From contig OMQS01000169.1 in the NCBI GenBank assembly GCA_900313295.1, positions 1 through 6,271 on the forward strand: a stretch of 6,271 nucleotides of DNA. The letters are read 5' to 3'. Position 1 is the first letter of the stretch. Each line of letters begins with the position of its first letter. This DNA is from an uncultured Eubacteriales bacterium (GTDB lineage: Bacteria; Bacillota; Clostridia; Oscillospirales; Oscillospiraceae). The notes beneath the pieces are model-generated. The model was not told the DNA's origin. It was given only the letters and a program-made list of their open reading frames with translations, and ran no database searches. Both the position numbers and the translations under genes were made by a program. This document shows, one piece after another, positions 5,025 to 6,271 of the stretch.

Positions 5025-6271
5025 TTATTTTTTTTCGCGGAACAAGGGGCGGGCGGGGCTGCCCACGCATTTTTCCAGCACGGCGAAAGCCAGCACTGTC
5101 AGCGCGGCGTTGGGCAGGGGACAGAACAGCCCCGGGTTCGTCATGGACACCAGCAGCATGCCCAGATAGAACATGCCGATCATGAGGCAGGCGTCGCCGC
5201 CCCGCAGCAGCAGGCGGACACGCCGCACCAGCAGCAGGCCGTAGGCCGCCGCGCCGGCCAGCCCCATGCTGCCCAGCACCTGCGCCGCGGCGTTGTGGTA
5301 AAACACCATGCTTCCCGGCACGCCGGTGAAAAGAGCGGCGTTTTTCTGGCTGCCCAGACCGATCCCCAGCAGCGGATGCTGCCGAAAATCCTTCCACGCC
5401 TGTGCCAGCAGCGCCCAGCGTGTCTCGTGGGGGCCTACAAGGGCGTCGTCCGCTTCACCCCGACTGCCGAAAAACAGCTCGTGGAGCTGGTGTCCCAGCA
5501 GCAGGGCAATGGCCGCCGCAGCAGCCAGGATCACAAAGAGCGCCCACAGCGGCAGGAGCTTTTTCCAGACCAGATAGGCCATGCCCAGCAGCAGCATCAC
5601 GCCGCCGAACAGCAGCGCCGTGCGGCTGCCGGAGAAAAACAGCGCCGCGGCCCACAGCAGCACCGCCGCCAGATACCACCGGCTGCGGCGCACCATGAAG
5701 AACGCCGACGGCAGGGTGGAAACCAGGATGGTGGCGGCAAAATTTCGGTATGGGATGGGGGGGATCTCCCATTTCGCCGTGAAAATATCCCAGTGATCGG
5801 CGTAGAAACAGGCGAGAGCCAGCACCATAACAAGCCCCATGGTGTAGAGCATCTGCATCAGCCGCTCCAAAAGGTCATAGTTGCGGGGCATTTCCAGCTC
5901 CGACCGCAGCAGCAGATAGGTCACCAGCAGGCCAAGCCCCAGACCCAGCGTGTAGTAGATGGCCAGAGGCGAGAAGTATTCGCCGGCCGAAATGGTGCCC
6001 AGACCGCCCAGCAGCGTAGCCGCCGCCACCGCCGCCAGTCCGGCGGCGCAGCTGCCCACCGCAAGGGGCTTTCGCCACCGCAGAAGATGCACCAGCAGCC
6101 CGCCGATGGGCACCACCGCCAGCGGCGCGCAGGGCAGGAACACGGACAGGGAGGTATACTGCAGGGTGGACAGCAGGAATATCAGCAGAAACGGCAGCGC
6201 CGCCGCCAGAATGTCCCGACAGAACACCAGCATCCAGCCGCACAGCAGCACCAAAAGCACCGTGGACGGCA
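5025..6271 (-). CDS. O-antigen ligase/polymerase (Wzy/WaaL) family membrane protein, 5'-partial
   Basis: This is a polytopic membrane protein of the O-antigen ligase/Wzy family (PF04932-type). Members join or polymerise undecaprenyl-linked saccharide units outside the membrane; in a Gram-positive host this would mean capsule, exopolysaccharide or another cell-wall glycan. At least ten hydrophobic segments are visible. Counting from the GTG at 6258-6260, family landmarks are IPYRNFAA (169-176), FSGSRTALL (209-217), HETRWALLAQAWKDF (278-292) with the conserved Arg281, PLLGIGLGS (296-304), and YHNAAAQVLGSMGLAG (321-336) with His322. A large extracellular loop lies between the SGSR helix region and the HN helix, as in this family. 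The frame remains open from that GTG to the window edge (P-S-T upstream), with no ribosome site before the GTG. The true start is therefore off the right edge and the GTG is probably an internal Val. It ends FREKK at TAA 5025-5027. Confidence 0.85.
   Translation of the reverse strand, partial: PSTVLLVLLCGWMLVFCRDILAAALPFLLIFLLSTLQYTSLSVFLPCAPLAVVPIGGLLVHLLRWRKPLAVGSCAAGLAAVAAATLLGGLGTISAGEYFSPLAIYYTLGLGLGLLVTYLLLRSELEMPRNYDLLERLMQMLYTMGLVMVLALACFYADHWDIFTAKWEIPPIPYRNFAATILVSTLPSAFFMVRRSRWYLAAVLLWAAALFFSGSRTALLFGGVMLLLGMAYLVWKKLLPLWALFVILAAAAAIALLLGHQLHELFFGSRGEADDALVGPHETRWALLAQAWKDFRQHPLLGIGLGSQKNAALFTGVPGSMVFYHNAAAQVLGSMGLAGAAAYGLLLVRRVRLLLRGGDACLMIGMFYLGMLLVSMTNPGLFCPLPNAALTVLAFAVLEKCVGSPARPLFREKK

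Noticed and set aside
3886..5169. Long + strand open frame (427 codons) opposite the EamA gene
   Set aside because: It is antisense to a clear ten-helix transporter and spans its promoter and the adjacent terminator. The translation is Gln/His/Gly-rich and structureless.
5302..5698. Several + strand frames opposite the Wzy/WaaL-like gene
   Set aside because: All are Pro/Ala/Arg/Ser-rich shadows of a GC-rich hydrophobic gene with clear family motifs on the other strand.
5480..6260. Recurrent GCAGCAG/CAGCAGC-like strings, considered as a repeat array
   Set aside because: They are irregularly spaced and explained by frequent Leu (CTG) and Ala (GCN) codons of a membrane protein in a GC-rich genome; there is no constant unit or spacer.

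Overview
The window looks like chromosomal DNA of a moderately high-GC Firmicute, most likely a gut Clostridium-class organism (Oscillospiraceae-like). This is inferred from strong Shine-Dalgarno sites, TATAAT-type promoters, compact terminators and the protein families; no rRNA or other marker gene is present to confirm it. There are eight protein-coding genes in two convergent blocks. No tRNA, rRNA, CRISPR array, transposase or attachment site was seen, and no gene-free stretch exceeds about 155 bases.

Left block, + strand (1-1910): the 3' part of an Amidase_6-type cysteine hydrolase gene whose frame is open to the window edge (2-976). Next comes a 153-base gap with a weak imperfect hairpin, then three small genes with good ribosome binding sites: a 146-aa protein with one N-terminal membrane anchor (1130-1570), a 24-aa hydrophobic peptide that is easy to overlook (1612-1686), and a 66-aa protein with two membrane segments (1710-1910). 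A strong hairpin at 1951-1982, with A and T tracts on opposite sides, can end transcription from both directions.

Right block, - strand (read from right to left): a polytopic Wzy/WaaL-like (O-antigen ligase/polymerase family) protein running off the right edge (5025-6271), closed by a terminator at 4993-5020. Then a promoter at about 4972-5000 drives a two-gene operon: an EamA-type transporter (4051-4932) and a glycerate kinase 19 bases downstream (2889-4031). A second promoter at 2855-2883 drives a small protein related to the catalytic domain of 2-oxoacid dehydrogenase E2 acyltransferases (1997-2824), in which the family's HxxxDG active-site motif is replaced.

Functionally, the right block combines surface-polysaccharide assembly, small-metabolite transport and glycerate metabolism. 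The transporter and kinase are the only pair whose spacing argues for coordinated expression. The left block is made of envelope or secreted small proteins. The amidase gene is visibly AT-richer than the rest and may have a different history. I did not find convincing evidence for a wholly new multi-gene system. The most distinctive items are the 24-aa peptide with its near-perfect ribosome binding site and the active-site-altered E2-like protein.
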